Position numbers and translations under genes: made by a program. A stretch of DNA of 64,000 nucleotides, taken from NCBI GenBank assembly GCA_025330725.1, contig JAIWND010000014.1, forward strand, positions 744,001 through 808,000, given 5' to 3'. Numbering within the stretch: the stretch's first letter is position 1; each line of letters opens with the position of its first letter. Below are positions 1 through 10,834 of this stretch, in pieces. Under the pieces are notes generated by a model. The model worked only from the letters and a program-made list of their open reading frames with translations, ran no database searches and was not told where the DNA came from. The stretch is from Chlamydoabsidia padenii (Eukaryota; Mucoromycota; Mucoromycetes; Mucorales; Cunninghamellaceae).

Positions 1-73
1 ACAAAGTGGCGTGGCAAATGGGGGGATGTCTCACGACCACGTTTCTTTTCCAATAACCATTCCAAAAAAAACA

Positions 74-88
74 ATGACACCATTATGA
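74..88 (+). promoter_or_regulatory. Four-codon upstream ORF overlapping the start codon
   Basis: An ATG at 74 opens a reading frame Met-Thr-Pro-Leu that stops at TGA 86-88. The stop overlaps the main start codon at 85 in an ATGA arrangement, the geometry used for termination-reinitiation coupling in other systems. Whether the 5' leader includes position 74 is not known. Confidence 0.35.
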
Positions 89-1300
89 GCAACAAGGAAC
101 TTCCATCACCACCAGCACTTTTACAATTACCTTGCGAACCAACCATCACCTTGTCAAGAAGCCCAATTCAACGCCCACGACCTCATTCTACTATCGACAC
201 CAATTCCAGTATATCCACCCTCGACCAACAGCAACCAACTAGTTACACACCAGCACCAGTACGATCAAAACAATATCAACAACAACAATATAAAAGGCTC
301 TCCGTGCCTTATGTGGTGGATCATTTACGGTCACCTTATGATACAACAACATACTCTTCTGACGACTATGATGACGCTGGCTCGTTTTACAATATCCCGG
401 TTTTCAATCTACCTCCCAAACGACGGGTGACTTGGTATGTCCCTAAACTCATGGATGATGATACCACTGACTATTCTATGGAACAAGACTCTTTGACCTC
501 TGCTTCTACATCGATATCCTCTTCTTCTCTTGATGGTATGACAATAAAAACAGGTAATAGTAATGGATTTAATGAAATTCAGTGGCGTTTCAGGGGTAAA
601 CTGATTGTTTTATGATCACTTGATTAGGTTTATCACTACTGGTGGATGTAAAAGGCAACCTTCCCATCAATGAAACATCACAACAAGACAATGGTAAAAG
701 GGAAAAAAAGAATATGCTGTTACATTTTTTGAAAAAGTGACTAAATAACCGACCTCCTTTTTATTATTATGTAGTATCAGCAAATAAAGACGATCATCCG
801 ATTTCCATGACTAATTGCCAAGGTAAACTAAAACAAAAACACAACAACAACAACAACAACAACAACAAAAAAAAAGGAGTATAATTGTCTCACATCCTTC
901 CCTATCAGAAAATTCCACTCACTATGATTTAGTTGTCTTGAATGTATCGAATACGATGATGACGATGCGGGAACATCAGTTGGAGCTACAAATGACCAAG
1001 ACACGAATTGAAAATCAGCGACTAGGACAACAAATCGATGATATGATCAAAGGGACATCGACAACACAACAACAACTTGTAGAAGAAAACGATCGACTGG
1101 AAAATCAAATCCAACAACTACTACAACAACAACATATGATTCGATCTAGTTTGACTAGTGATGATTCCTGCTGGCGGGACGAACAAGAAGCGTTACGACA
1201 TACTCGGGCTCAGCTTGGTTTGGTGGAATACTTGGAAGGTGAACCTGATGTGATGGCCGCTCTTAATCGATTCAAAAAACTATTAACGTCTTCCTGTTGA
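85..1300 (+). CDS. Unknown protein with disordered N-terminus and C-terminal coiled coil
   Basis: I do not recognise the family. Four exons join in frame with canonical splice sites (85-553, 628-693, 775-822, 909-1300) to give about 324 residues. Residues 1-150 are rich in Ser, Thr, Pro and Gln and look disordered, with a short basic-aromatic stretch PPKRRVTWYVP near residue 115. The last exon (about residues 195-324) is a Gln/Glu-rich heptad-like coiled coil ending in a compact segment EYLEGEPDVMAALNRF. Intron 3 contains a run of CAA repeats (842-867). The coiled coil suggests a scaffold or oligomerisation role, but nothing fixes the location or partner. The gene sits alone; a poly-A-like AATAAA-type signal region follows near 1408. 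Confidence 0.65.
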
Positions 1301-2130
1301 TGATCAGCATTCTTCCCGTCTCTTTTACGTAGTGATGTTAGGATGAGAATAATGATGGTATGTAGATTAGACTGCGAATAGGTACATAGCTTGATGCCTT
1401 TTTACTATAATAAAGGAATTGCTTTTTTTTTATGTTAACGACTTGGTTATGGGGATGAAAAAGAAATGAATGTATAAAAGAGAACGGGGGGGTTTATCTT
1501 TAGGCACCACTGGTACTACACACACGGAGGGCTTCGGATTTACTGGAACGCAGGGTCGTTTTTGGATAAAGTGGCGCTAACAAAAGAAAAAAAAAATAGT
1601 GGAAGGGGGACTAAAAATGGTCACTGCACTGCTCTTATCACTTTGCATATCGGTTTTTTCTTCAACTTGGATCATATTGGGTTCGAGAAACTGTCTAGTT
1701 TGACATGTTCTATGAACCATATGGAAAAAAAAAAAACGTTTTGATCTCCGCGCCTGCAATTTCGGCATAAAAGGAGAATGAAGGAAACACAGGGTTGACG
1801 TTTTTTTTTTAAACCTTTTTAATGCAAAATGATAGGATTTGATAGGAGATAGTGATGACTTCATTTGAGCGTCTTTTTACGAAAGACAACAGAGATGTTT
1901 AGCATGATAAGGAATCGGGGCTTGAAATACAAATCCCGCCCGCTGTCAGAGTTTAACTGAAAACTATGCTGTCCTCGGCATGTCTATTTCGGTCCTTTAT
2001 GAAAAACGTGGATAGATAGAAAGATAGATAGGTGATAGGTATAAATATTACTTTTTTGACAATCCTAAATTTCCCCTCTTCTCTGTCTCTCCACTTTTTT
2101 CTTCTCTTTCCTACCGAGTATACGCATATT
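1301..2130. other. Intergenic spacer
   Basis: No convincing gene seen. The spacer holds short homopolymers and a pyrimidine-rich stretch (2075-2115) that could be the leader of the small open frame starting at 2131. Confidence 0.5.
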
Positions 2131-2319
2131 ATGCTTTTTCGACAACAGTCATTGATGGTGATCAGAATGAAACGCGAGAACGAAGGATCCAATTGTGCCG
2201 TATGCGGATCTAAAAACCATATGACTAGTAAGCGACATCATCACACTCACAAAAAGAAAGAAAAAACTGACACTAATGATCTTATTAAAATTATAGAACA
2301 TTGTCCTTGCTATCCATGA
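2131..2319 (+). CDS. Possible small Cys/His-rich protein
   Basis: A 62-residue open frame begins at an ATG after a pyrimidine-rich leader like those in front of other genes here. It contains CAVCGSKNHMTSKRH, which has the look of a zinc-knuckle (C-x2-C-x4-H), followed by a Lys/His-rich stretch and a C-terminal CPC. I cannot assign it to a family. It is short enough to be chance. An upstream ATG at 2032 in the same frame adds only low-complexity hydrophobic residues encoded by the pyrimidine tract, so I prefer 2131. Confidence 0.3.
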   Translation: MLFRQQSLMVIRMKRENEGSNCAVCGSKNHMTSKRHHHTHKKKEKTDTNDLIKIIEHCPCYP

Positions 2320-3805
2320 TTAACTAACCGACCTATTATACAATCACTTGCTTTACGTCTCCATAACAATCCATTATTTGTTTATTCCCCCAACTACTTG
2401 CATTTCATTATCTATCACTCTTTTTTTTTAAAAAAAAAAATCCATCCCTCCCCCTTCTTTCTCCGCCGCCCCTTAATAGCATGATGAACAATTATCATTC
2501 TATTCTCGATACTAATGATAAGCAATCATCCTCATCGGCGATCAAATCCGCCCACTCCTTTTTTTTTTTCTCGGCAGCTAAACAACTTTATGCATCCCTT
2601 TTTCTTCCTTTATGATCTGGCTTTCATATGCAAATACATTTAAACTTTAAACATATATCATCAGCATACCTTTAAACATATATCCATCACTTTTTGTTAT
2701 GATTCCCACTTCTCATTCTTCTAATAAAAGAAAGTTTGTATGATACAGGGTGTGTGCTTCATGTCGGGCATTGAATTCGTAGCACTTTTTCCCTTCTCCG
2801 CTGAAGTGGTTGTCCGGGTCCCTCCACGTGTCAGACTCCTTCGGCTGTCAGTTGCTTTTTCTCATTTTAGGCACTCTTATCAGATTAAACTCTTTTTTTT
2901 TTTTTTTTTTTCAAACCCCATTCTGACTTATTTTTAGCTTCGCTCTCCTTCTTTTTTTCTGACTCAAGCCAAGTCATCCTTCAGTATGTACGTAGCACAA
3001 CAAATAGACTCATTCAACAAAAGAAGCACGTTTTAACCATTGTCTCGTTGATGATTGGCAGAAATGGTAACAACAATAAACAAAAGCCCCCTTTTTATAT
3101 CACATATCATCACTAAAACAATAACAATAAGCATGTATGTCTTTTTAAACCCTTGTTATGTTTCTATGTTGACCCATCCATTACGTTTATTTTGGCTGGA
3201 ATCGTTTGCATGATCAAAGGACTATTCAAGATCATGCGTTGTTTGAAGGATCTTGGAATAAAGTCCGATTTGCAAACTCCGGTAGCTGTCAGCACAGAAT
3301 GTTGGTGTTCGGCGTTTGAAAATGGCGTTTCTTTCCGTCTACATTAAAATCATCTTCGTCGCAAGTCTGGACAGACTTGCACAAGGGTCTTGGTGCTTGA
3401 GTTTTGCGGTGACTAAAGTTGGAAATATACCATAGTATTCACTTTGCCACTTTAATCACCAGCATCTGTTCACCATTGAGCGAGTAGTGCTCTTCTAAAA
3501 TCACGTGCGCACTCTGCATGAATTTTGAAACACAACCATTTTACTTTTATACATAATTGTCGAGACAATTGTAATAATGAATAACCAGGATCTATTGTAT
3601 ACATGGCAAACCGATCCATGGAAGGCATCGTTAATATTCAGTTTATTATAAAGACATAAAAGTAAAAACAAAGGGGGAGGGGAATGGTAACTAATATGTA
3701 TACTATTAACCCAAGGGAAGAATACAACAACAACAACAACAACAACACAAACAAAGTAGTCGCATGGGAAGAGATATATTCGATTCTAAAAAGACGCCGC
3801 TTCCA
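2320..3805. other. Intergenic spacer, about 1.5 kb
   Basis: No supported gene. The spacer contains T-runs, a 44-codon open frame near 2481 of low-complexity appearance, a TGCATGAA motif at 3515-3522 (shared with other spacers and introns) and an (AAC)n run near 3724-3746. Confidence 0.5.
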
Positions 3806-4411
3806 CTAAGCTTTTCCCTGAGCATTGATCATATGCGATACCAAAGCCAGTTCATTTCCAGGTACACCTAATTCCATCGAGCACCATTGCCGTAAGAATG
3901 TAAATGATCGTTTGATTGTAATACATTCCATTATCGATGTGATAGAGGTTTTTATTCAAACATCACCCGTCATATGTTCATCACTGAAAAAGAGGATCGT
4001 CATTGTTGTATTATCGGATGAATCCCGCCATCACGTCCAATAGAATCGTTTGTCACCTTTGTCGTTTATATCGTTGGTACCCCTTTGGTTCCGTCCCTTT
4101 TACACTGCTGCGATTTTTGATCACAATAACGATTCCTTTCGAGTTTTACGCACATGATAGTAAAGAACAGAGAGTCAGTTTTGGGTCGACTTGATAGGTG
4201 TTATTACCATTCTTCAAACAAGAAAGAGTGTCGAGAGTATGTGGATTGTTGGTGGGTATGGTGTCAGTTATTCGTGTGAGGGATTGCCCAACGATTGAAT
4301 CCCTTTCAGTGAGCACCTATCTTTGTGAATGGCTATAGTAGCCATAATGTTAGTCCTTCTTTATACTGACAACCCCCACCTTTTTTGAACAAGTTACCTG
4401 ACTAGTGCCAT
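3806..4411 (-). CDS. Tentative five-exon small gene, unknown function
   Basis: On the minus strand an in-frame model can be built. A 14-nt first exon (ATG at 4411) joins exons ending at a TAG at 3806-3808 and gives about 89 residues. It starts MALVRDSIVGQ and ends VPGNELALVSHMINAQGKA. The C-terminal segment looks like genuine protein and motivated the model. Weaknesses: one acceptor is purine-rich (AAAG), the exons are very short, and the freedom in choosing sites makes a chance frame possible. A CGGGATTC motif lies inside one proposed intron. It may be a decayed gene. I recognise no family. Confidence 0.22.
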
Positions 4412-4617
4412 TTCTATTGATACAGTACTAGTTAAAATAACAAGACTGGTTTATGATGGTTGCTTTTTTCTACAACTTACCAGAGATACAAGCTGGGTGA
4501 TTCCGTTTGCAAAGGGACTTGAGATGAGTTGATCTTTCCAAAGTGAGAATAACCCAAAGAGTGGAAGTAGAGTTGAATCAGTAAAAAGTAGAGAAGAAAG
4601 TCGAAAAAGCAAGTTTT

Positions 4618-4652
<35 letters not shown>

Positions 4653-5368
4653 TAGCTCGCATTTTCAAATCCCGGCTATCCAGCCTTTTTGCGTTTCCCA
4701 ATGTTGATGAGACAAAAGATCCTTACAGCCATCCTAGTAGTCATGCACATCATAATTTCACCAAGAGCAGAAGGAGAATGTGAATGACCGGTAGGTTAGT
4801 TTGACATGACAGTGAGGGGTTTTTTTTTTATACTGATGCACTTTATGCCACACACACAAGCGACCCGATGTTGTGCGACCAGTTTAAGTGACTTTTTATC
4901 GGATAAACTGGATTCCTTTCAGTCTTACATCTGAAAATTCCTGCAACAATGCAAAAGGCAAAGTTTTTTGTGATGCAAGTCAAATAAAAGGTCACCGGAT
5001 GAATGTTATGTTTATGATTTGCACGAATAAAGCCTCGTCTGGCGGGGCTTAAAACATATAGGCCGCTTGCATATCCTTCTTATATTTGGGGGGGGATCAT
5101 CTCACTTTTTTGAAAATGCTACTATGAAAGGACGGTGGGAATAATAGGATGATGAGAAAAAAAAGTCATTTGGATGTGTAAGGTTAACTTTTTTCAGTCA
5201 ATATAGACATTTTCTTTGCATTCAGCATAAAAAGTAATCTCATCCGCTGGGTTACACAGGAAACCTTGCCTACTCCCGACAACCTATTTATTTGGGCGCG
5301 CTACCCTTTTTTCTTTTTTTTTTTTTCTTTTTCTTTTGCCTTTTTTTTTTCTTTCTCAAACACAAACT
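4412..5368. other. Intergenic spacer with promoter motif and homopolymer
   Basis: Contains an A-run of 28 (4622-4649), the recurrent AAATCCCG motif at 4667-4674, and a pyrimidine-rich leader (5307-5355) directly before the membrane-protein start at 5369. No gene seen. Confidence 0.5.
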
Positions 5369-6296
5369 ATGACCAAACTTCATATCTTCCAAAAGGTAGC
5401 CAACGTCATTGTCTACCTCTTCTTCTTGTCTGCTACTGTCTATTCTCTGGTGAGCCCTCCAAATGGCGATGCTGGTGGTGGTCAAACTTACATTACTCCT
5501 TGTAAGTTGAACTACATACTTTTATGACGCATTATTTGACCTTTCTTCTTGTTATAACGTAGCCTTCTGGGTCTCATATATTTGGACTCTGATTCATATC
5601 CTTCTTGGTGGTTTTGTTATCTTCCAATGGTTTGAAGCTGCTCATGATGCTGCCATTCATGGTGTTGGTAAGTCCAACAAATAATGATGAAAAAAAAAAA
5701 AAAAGGATTTGTGTGGGAAACTTACTTTATATGTGTTTGGTGAAATCATAGGTTGGCATTTCGTGATTTCCGTCTTACTTAGTTCGGCTTGGCTTGGTCT
5801 TTTGAAGAGTGGACATGTCTTGATTGGCTTCTTCTTTGTTCTTCTTACTGCCTCTTCTGTCTCTTATGTCTTTTACAACTTGGAAAAGAACTACACGGCT
5901 GAAACTATCTGGGAAAAGCTCTTTGTGCATGCTCCCTTCTCTTTATGGCACGGATGGATTGTATTCTCAGCCGTCATCAACTTTTTCCAAGTCGTGTCTC
6001 ATACCAGCGAACATGGTCCAGGTGTTTGGACTCGTATCTTTGTCATTCTCGGTCTTATCTTCTTGTCTTCAACTGCCATTGGTTATGTTGAATACAAGAA
6101 GCAAAAGGGTGATATCACTGGTGCCATTGTCATTGGTCTAGGTTTATTGGCCATCTTTACCAATCAACAAGATCCTTGGATTCACTGGTCTGCATTGGCT
6201 CTTGCCATCATCACTCTTCTTTACAGTGCTCGTCCCTTTGTCTTCAAGTTGGTCGGTCGTCAATCTGATGCTGAACAGGCTCCTCTTCTTGGTTAG
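5369..6296 (+). CDS. Seven-helix-type membrane protein, TspO/MBR-related (tentative)
   Basis: Three exons (5369-5501, 5563-5667, 5752-6296) join in phase to give 260 residues. About seven hydrophobic segments alternate with short loops. A FSLWHGWI motif near the middle, and Trp-rich helices, recall the Trp-rich sensory/TspO-MBR-related membrane proteins. The family call is from memory of the motif and is not certain. The C-terminus is short and hydrophilic with a SDAEQAPLL tail, a possible acidic dileucine sorting signal for endosome or vacuole. The start follows a pyrimidine tract and a CACAAACT context. No transporter or receptor function can be assigned from sequence alone. Confidence 0.8.
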
Positions 6297-7146
6297 GGTT
6301 TAGTATAGTTTAATACTCCCCCCCCCCTTCTATCTCTTACTTTTCATTAAATAAAATCGAAATTGATGTGTGATTTGATCCTTTTTTATTAGTGGTCGAT
6401 TGGTGTATTATCTTTTGTCCACGTGTATATAATGGATCACTGCCTATGTTGTGATAAATGTGTCTATTGTCTAATCATTGTGAAATAATGTGATGATAGA
6501 ATAGGGTTTTGTCAAACAGAATAGAGTACAACCATGTCTTTGTGTCAATTGTATCATCATATTTCTTTGTATATCCTCTTCCCCTCACACACACCATATA
6601 TTGTTTAAAGAGATGACCATTAAATAGTGTTTTATTATTTCAAATACTTTTTAAAACTATACTACAAATCTGTAACTAGTGTCATCCACCAAAGATTAAA
6701 AGAGCCAATACCTATATAAGAGAGGATAGAAGAGTTTAGTATAAAGCGAATCACTTTTTAAACATTCAATCCAACATCAATCACAAGAAGACAACACCTC
6801 AGTGTAACTATGACTTCAATATATGATAAAAACTAACAGTACACCCGGTTCTCCAAAACGGAAAACCAAAATAAGATGCTATAGTCATGTGGATATTATC
6901 ATCACCGTATTGTTTTCTTATTGATTGATATGTGGATGATTTATAATGGGGATGATGTACTTACATTATATTGACCACAGTTGGATGGATGGATGGATGG
7001 ATGGATGGTTGAATAAAAAGTAAAGAGAATCAAGTCGAATTTGCTCCCCAGGTGCCGCTTAAATAGCCAACCAGATGTTTCGTATCCCGCTCCAAAAATT
7101 TACTGTGTCCCGTGACAGCGCAATATGTCCACCAATAGTATACACC

Positions 7147-7177
<31 letters not shown>

Positions 7178-7246
7178 AAAACCAAAGGCACGTAGCATTT
7201 ATTGAAGTAAAGTGAAAAAAAAAAGGGGGAATGTGTATCTATTCTA
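6297..7246. other. Convergent intergenic spacer
   Basis: Lies between the 3' ends of the membrane-protein and mtSSB genes. Contains AATAAA-like signals (near 6350), a GGAT tandem repeat (6983-7008) and an A-run of about 27 (7147-7173). No gene seen. Confidence 0.6.
6983..7008. repeat. (GGAT)n microsatellite
   Basis: About six consecutive GGAT units followed by a diverged unit, in a spacer between convergent genes. Confidence 0.9.
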
Positions 7247-8016
7247 CTATTCGTCGTCTTGAGCATATCCACGCGCAGAAGAGAGGTATCTAAAGTTGGC
7301 TGGTAATTAAAAAAAAAGAAAGAGAGATGAGTTCCATTATGCGTCCCTCTCCTGTTTTGTTGTGGTAAAGATGGAACTTACATTGGTAGATATCAGCCTT
7401 GGTGCGTTGAATGCCTTCTTTATCGGTATAATCAGAGTAACGTAATTGACCCTCCACATAAACGAGATCCCTATACAATACAATAAAGTTAGACCCTACC
7501 CTGATATCTTTATCTTTTCCGTCCCCCTTACCCCTTTTTCACGCGTTGTGGAAGCCAGTCAGCAGAGTTCCAAGATACGATACGGTGCCATTGAGTCTTC
7601 TTGATCAAGTTTCCTATTTTTGTTATTATTATTAAAAACGATACTTGTTAAAGCATTCCTTCTTGTTGTTATTGGTTACCTTCTTTATCAGGACGAGTTT
7701 CAGACGTGGCGACAGTGTAGTTGACCACACGACGATCATCACCAACTTCAGTGACAGTGGGATCAGCACCCACACGACCAATCAATTGGACCTTGTTTAC
7801 TAGATCAAAAGGGAGAAGAGTGAGCTTTTTATTGTTTTCAACTATTGTGTGTATTATCCATGACTTACGATTACCACGTGTGGCAGTGGCAGAGAATGAC
7901 TAGGACAAGGAATAAGTGTTAATAGACAGGATTATGTGTAGTACATTTATAGTGGATTATCTACTTACCCGAGATAATTGACGAATAGGAGCAGTTGTGC
8001 GGAAGATTGAATTCAT
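7247..8016 (-). CDS. RIM1: Mitochondrial single-stranded DNA-binding protein
   Basis: Six exons (8016-7969, 7899-7869, 7799-7680, 7613-7532, 7470-7382, 7299-7247) join in phase to give 140 residues, the usual mtSSB size. A short basic N-terminus (MNSIFRTTAPIRQLSR) fits a mitochondrial presequence. Then comes the OB-fold core: NKVQLIGRVGADPTV, a central VNYTVATSE strand, WHRIVSW, and YVEGQLRYSDYTDKEG, all signatures of the bacterial-type SSB family. It would bind ssDNA at the mtDNA replication fork. The last exon uses the CAG acceptor that gives a C-terminus NFRYLSSARGYAQDDE; a nearby TAG acceptor gives a less family-like tail. It is transcribed head to head with the Gon7-like gene from a 163-bp spacer. 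Confidence 0.93.
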
Positions 8017-8179
8017 TTGTGTAAAAAGTGAAGAGAAAGAAAGAAAAGGAGAGAGGGAAAAAAAGTCAGCCCCTTCAAATTCATTCTTGTCGTGTTTCAA
8101 ATCCCGACTTTTGAGACTTTAGAAAAATACTTTTTTTGTCCTTTTTGCCACTCCTTCTCTTCCACATCACCGATATACC
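8017..8179. promoter_or_regulatory. Bidirectional promoter, mtSSB / Gon7-like
   Basis: A 163-bp spacer separates two divergent start codons. It holds one AAATCCCG element at 8099-8106, 74 bp from the plus-strand ATG and 83 bp from the minus-strand ATG. No TATA box is clear. Confidence 0.6.
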
Positions 8180-8455
8180 ATGTATACCATTAAAGCTACT
8201 TATTCTTCGCCAAACCACTCACATGAAATCCATTCCAACGGTGAAGGAACTTCACTGGATCAACTCACAACTGCTATTACTACAATGAAGACCGATCTTA
8301 ACCAATATTTAACAACTGTCATGTCAGAAAACAATGAAAGCTTGGAAATGCAACAAAACGACGACGACGACGACGAAGAAGAAGAAGAAGAAGAAGAAGA
8401 AGAACCCGATCGATCCGTTGACAATCATCCGAAAAAGCAAAAGACGTGTCCATAG
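8180..8455 (+). CDS. GON7: Gon7-like KEOPS/EKC subunit (tentative)
   Basis: A single-exon gene of 91 residues. The N-terminus (YTIKATYSSPNHSHEI) and the helical middle (LDQLTTAITTMKTDLNQYLT) follow the pattern of fungal Gon7: a short strand followed by a helix. This small, largely disordered subunit of the KEOPS complex is needed for tRNA t6A modification. The remainder is an Asp/Glu run of 15 residues encoded by GAC and GAA repeats, then a basic tail PKKQK that could act as a nuclear signal. The family is very divergent and my call rests on pattern and size only. It could otherwise be an unrelated acidic small protein. Confidence 0.5.
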   Translation: MYTIKATYSSPNHSHEIHSNGEGTSLDQLTTAITTMKTDLNQYLTTVMSENNESLEMQQNDDDDDEEEEEEEEEEPDRSVDNHPKKQKTCP

Positions 8456-8665
8456 ATATATATTAGTATACTATTTTACTTGATTAATAAAGCATGTAGT
8501 TTGTAAATATAAACAATCCAAATGTGGTCCTTCTTTATTATTATTGTGTTTAGTCAAATGGTTAATTGGTATGTTTATTTAGATAATAATAATAATAACA
8601 GGATAAAATAAAACAGTAAAAAGAAAATCATACAATGGGACAAGGGATACTATAACTAGAATGGA

Positions 8666-10680
8666 TTATAAAACATCAATATCAAAGTTGGTGATTTGGG
8701 GAAGATAAGCACAGGAACTTAAATCCAAGGTATAGAGATCATCGAATACATGTTTACCATCATATCCGCCCAGGACGTAAAGTCGAGAGTCGTGTAATAC
8801 AGTAGTATGATATCCACGGGGACCAGGAGGAGTACCATACATTTTCTTTGTTTCGCATGTCATAGTCACTGTAATAAGTAAAAGGAAAGTATTAGATCAC
8901 AATACACATGTACTTTACCCTATTTTCATTCATCCTTTACCAAGATTCAGTAATATAACATCATTAGAATAATGATATCCATCGTGTCCACCCACAATAA
9001 AAAGATAAGAGCCAATTTGAGTAGCAGTATGAGACAACCTCGGGATAGTTTGATCCAGTTCGATTTGATACCACCGATTTGTACCAAGATCCAAAATGTG
9101 AACATCACCAAAACAAGTATGACCATCACTTCCACCATAGATCACCAATTTATCATTGATCAAGTTGCCACTGTGATATCCTCGTGCCAATGGTGCCACT
9201 CCTTCTGGTGTTACTTGGGACCAAACCAGTCGATTAGGGTCAGATACATCCAATACATGGACATCAACTAGTGCTTGAGTTCCATTACCTCCGCCCACAA
9301 TAATGATCTTGTTCTGCCACACACAGGTGATATGAGCGCGTCGTGGTGAGGATGGGGTACCTTGAATATGAGGTTTCGTCCAAGTCAATGTTTCTAATAT
9401 AGACATGAGAAAGAATAAAGTGAGTAAAAAAGTTAATTCACTATTATTTTTTGTTTGTTTCTTACCGATATCCAATACGTAGAGATCATTAAAGTAGTTT
9501 GGACCATTTCCACCACCAAAGACATACATGGAGTAAGATTTTTGTTTGTTTACGGTCGTTTCAATCACATTACATGAATGGGCCCGAAGCGGAGGAGGAC
9601 ATTGACCGTATGTATGAGGTTTGGACCATGTCAATGTATCTACAGGATGAAGAATGAGTGAGTTCATCATAATCCCCCTTTTTTTTTCTTGTTTACATAC
9701 CCATATCCAATATATACAGCTGATTGAAGCATGTCTTTTGATTACATCCACCAAAAACATACATTGCTTCCCCCACCATGTTAGCCGAATGTGCACGTAG
9801 TGGTCGTGAAGGTGCGCGGCCATAAGTGATAGTACGAGACCAATACATTCCAGCAGCAGGAGCAGGAGTGATATGTGAGCTCGATGAGGAGGACAGTTCG
9901 ACAGCCGCAGTCGCATAGTCAGTCAATTTGGGTCTTGACCGTTTGGTGGAAGAAGATGTTGATGAAATGCTGTTTTTTGGGTGATGGTCTGGCGACTGTG
10001 TTGGTCGAGCCACCGTTGCTTGTTTGACACCATTGGTGGACGGCATTATTGTAGAACTAGTTGATATTGTCGAGTGCTGTGATGTTGAATGCTGGAGGAA
10101 GGAGACTATATTGATAGGAATAATGAGATTAGTATATGATATGTCCAGTAACATTCGAATATTGCTTCACGAGGCCCTTTCTTTGGGGGTATTACCTGAC
10201 ATTGATGAACCATTGCTTTGCTGATGATTGTAGTGACGTTGGGAAGTGTCACCAGAGCTGAACAAGTGATATACAGAAGTAGAGCATACAGAGGTACTGT
10301 CCCCAAGTATTGGAGTATATGGTGTGCGTGAAGTTTCAGAAGTTCGTCTGGATGATGTCAAAGGTGGTCGTGTGATGGTATGTGTAGGTTGTGGAGAGTC
10401 ATAATAGTAATCAATAGTCGAGCCATTCAAAGGTAGAGTAGGTGATTCAGGGCGTTCAGACATACTTGGTAATTGTTTGAATTGTTTTGAGCCAGGTAAA
10501 CATACACGCAGAAAGAGAGCAAAAACGTGAGTTATTTCTATATTGAGACCTGCCTGTTTCCCTTCTTATCATTCATCCATTAGTTAATTACCTGCCAATA
10601 CTAATATATTGTGAGGTGTCAAGAGTTTGGTTCCAGGACAAAAGGGAAGGACGAGTATCTTGTGAGTACCTGGTCGCCAT
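8666..10680 (-). CDS. Kelch-repeat beta-propeller protein
   Basis: Six exons (10680-10592, 10464-10196, 10105-9701, 9639-9466, 9393-8941, 8868-8666) give about 530 residues. The first 200 residues are Ser/Thr/Pro-rich and disordered. Six kelch repeats follow, each with a double Gly and a distal Asp-Leu/Val-x-x-Leu strand, for example MYVFGGCN, MYVFGGGNGPNYFNDLYVLD, IIIVGGGNGT, LVIYGGSDGHTCFGDVHILD, LFIVGGHDGYHYSNDV and LYVLGGYDGKHVFDDLYTLD. These form one beta-propeller, a protein-interaction module. There is no catalytic or BTB domain, so the exact role (polarity or signalling scaffold, ubiquitin adaptor) is open. I extended the start to 10680 because a canonical intron links that ATG in phase to the exon starting at 10464; the internal ATG at 10463 is an alternative. 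Confidence 0.85.
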
Positions 10681-10731
10681 TAGATAGTTAAAGGACACTG
10701 TCACCTAGAGGGAAGAGAAGTAAAAGAAGAA

Positions 10732-10732
<1 letters not shown>

Positions 10733-10796
<64 letters not shown>
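10733..10796. repeat. 64-nt poly(A) homopolymer
   Basis: An uninterrupted run of 64 A in the spacer between the 5' end of the kelch gene and the 3' end of the Sws1-like gene (both minus strand). It is the longest homopolymer in the window. Its length could partly reflect sequencing error. Confidence 0.85.
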
Positions 10797-10797
<1 letters not shown>

Positions 10798-10834
10798 CGT
10801 GAGGTTAATTTTGACTGAATGACTTTTTTTTTTG

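Noticed and set aside
3153..3347. 64-codon open frame
   Set aside because: Biased composition, no homology that I can recognise and no promoter context.
8096..8108. Possible tRNA B box and hence a tRNA gene
   Set aside because: No A box, no acceptor-stem pairing and no T-run terminator at tRNA spacing; the motif recurs across the window in promoters.
10463..10463. Internal ATG as the start of the kelch protein
   Set aside because: An upstream exon (10680-10592) joins in phase with canonical splice sites, so the longer start is preferred, though not proven.
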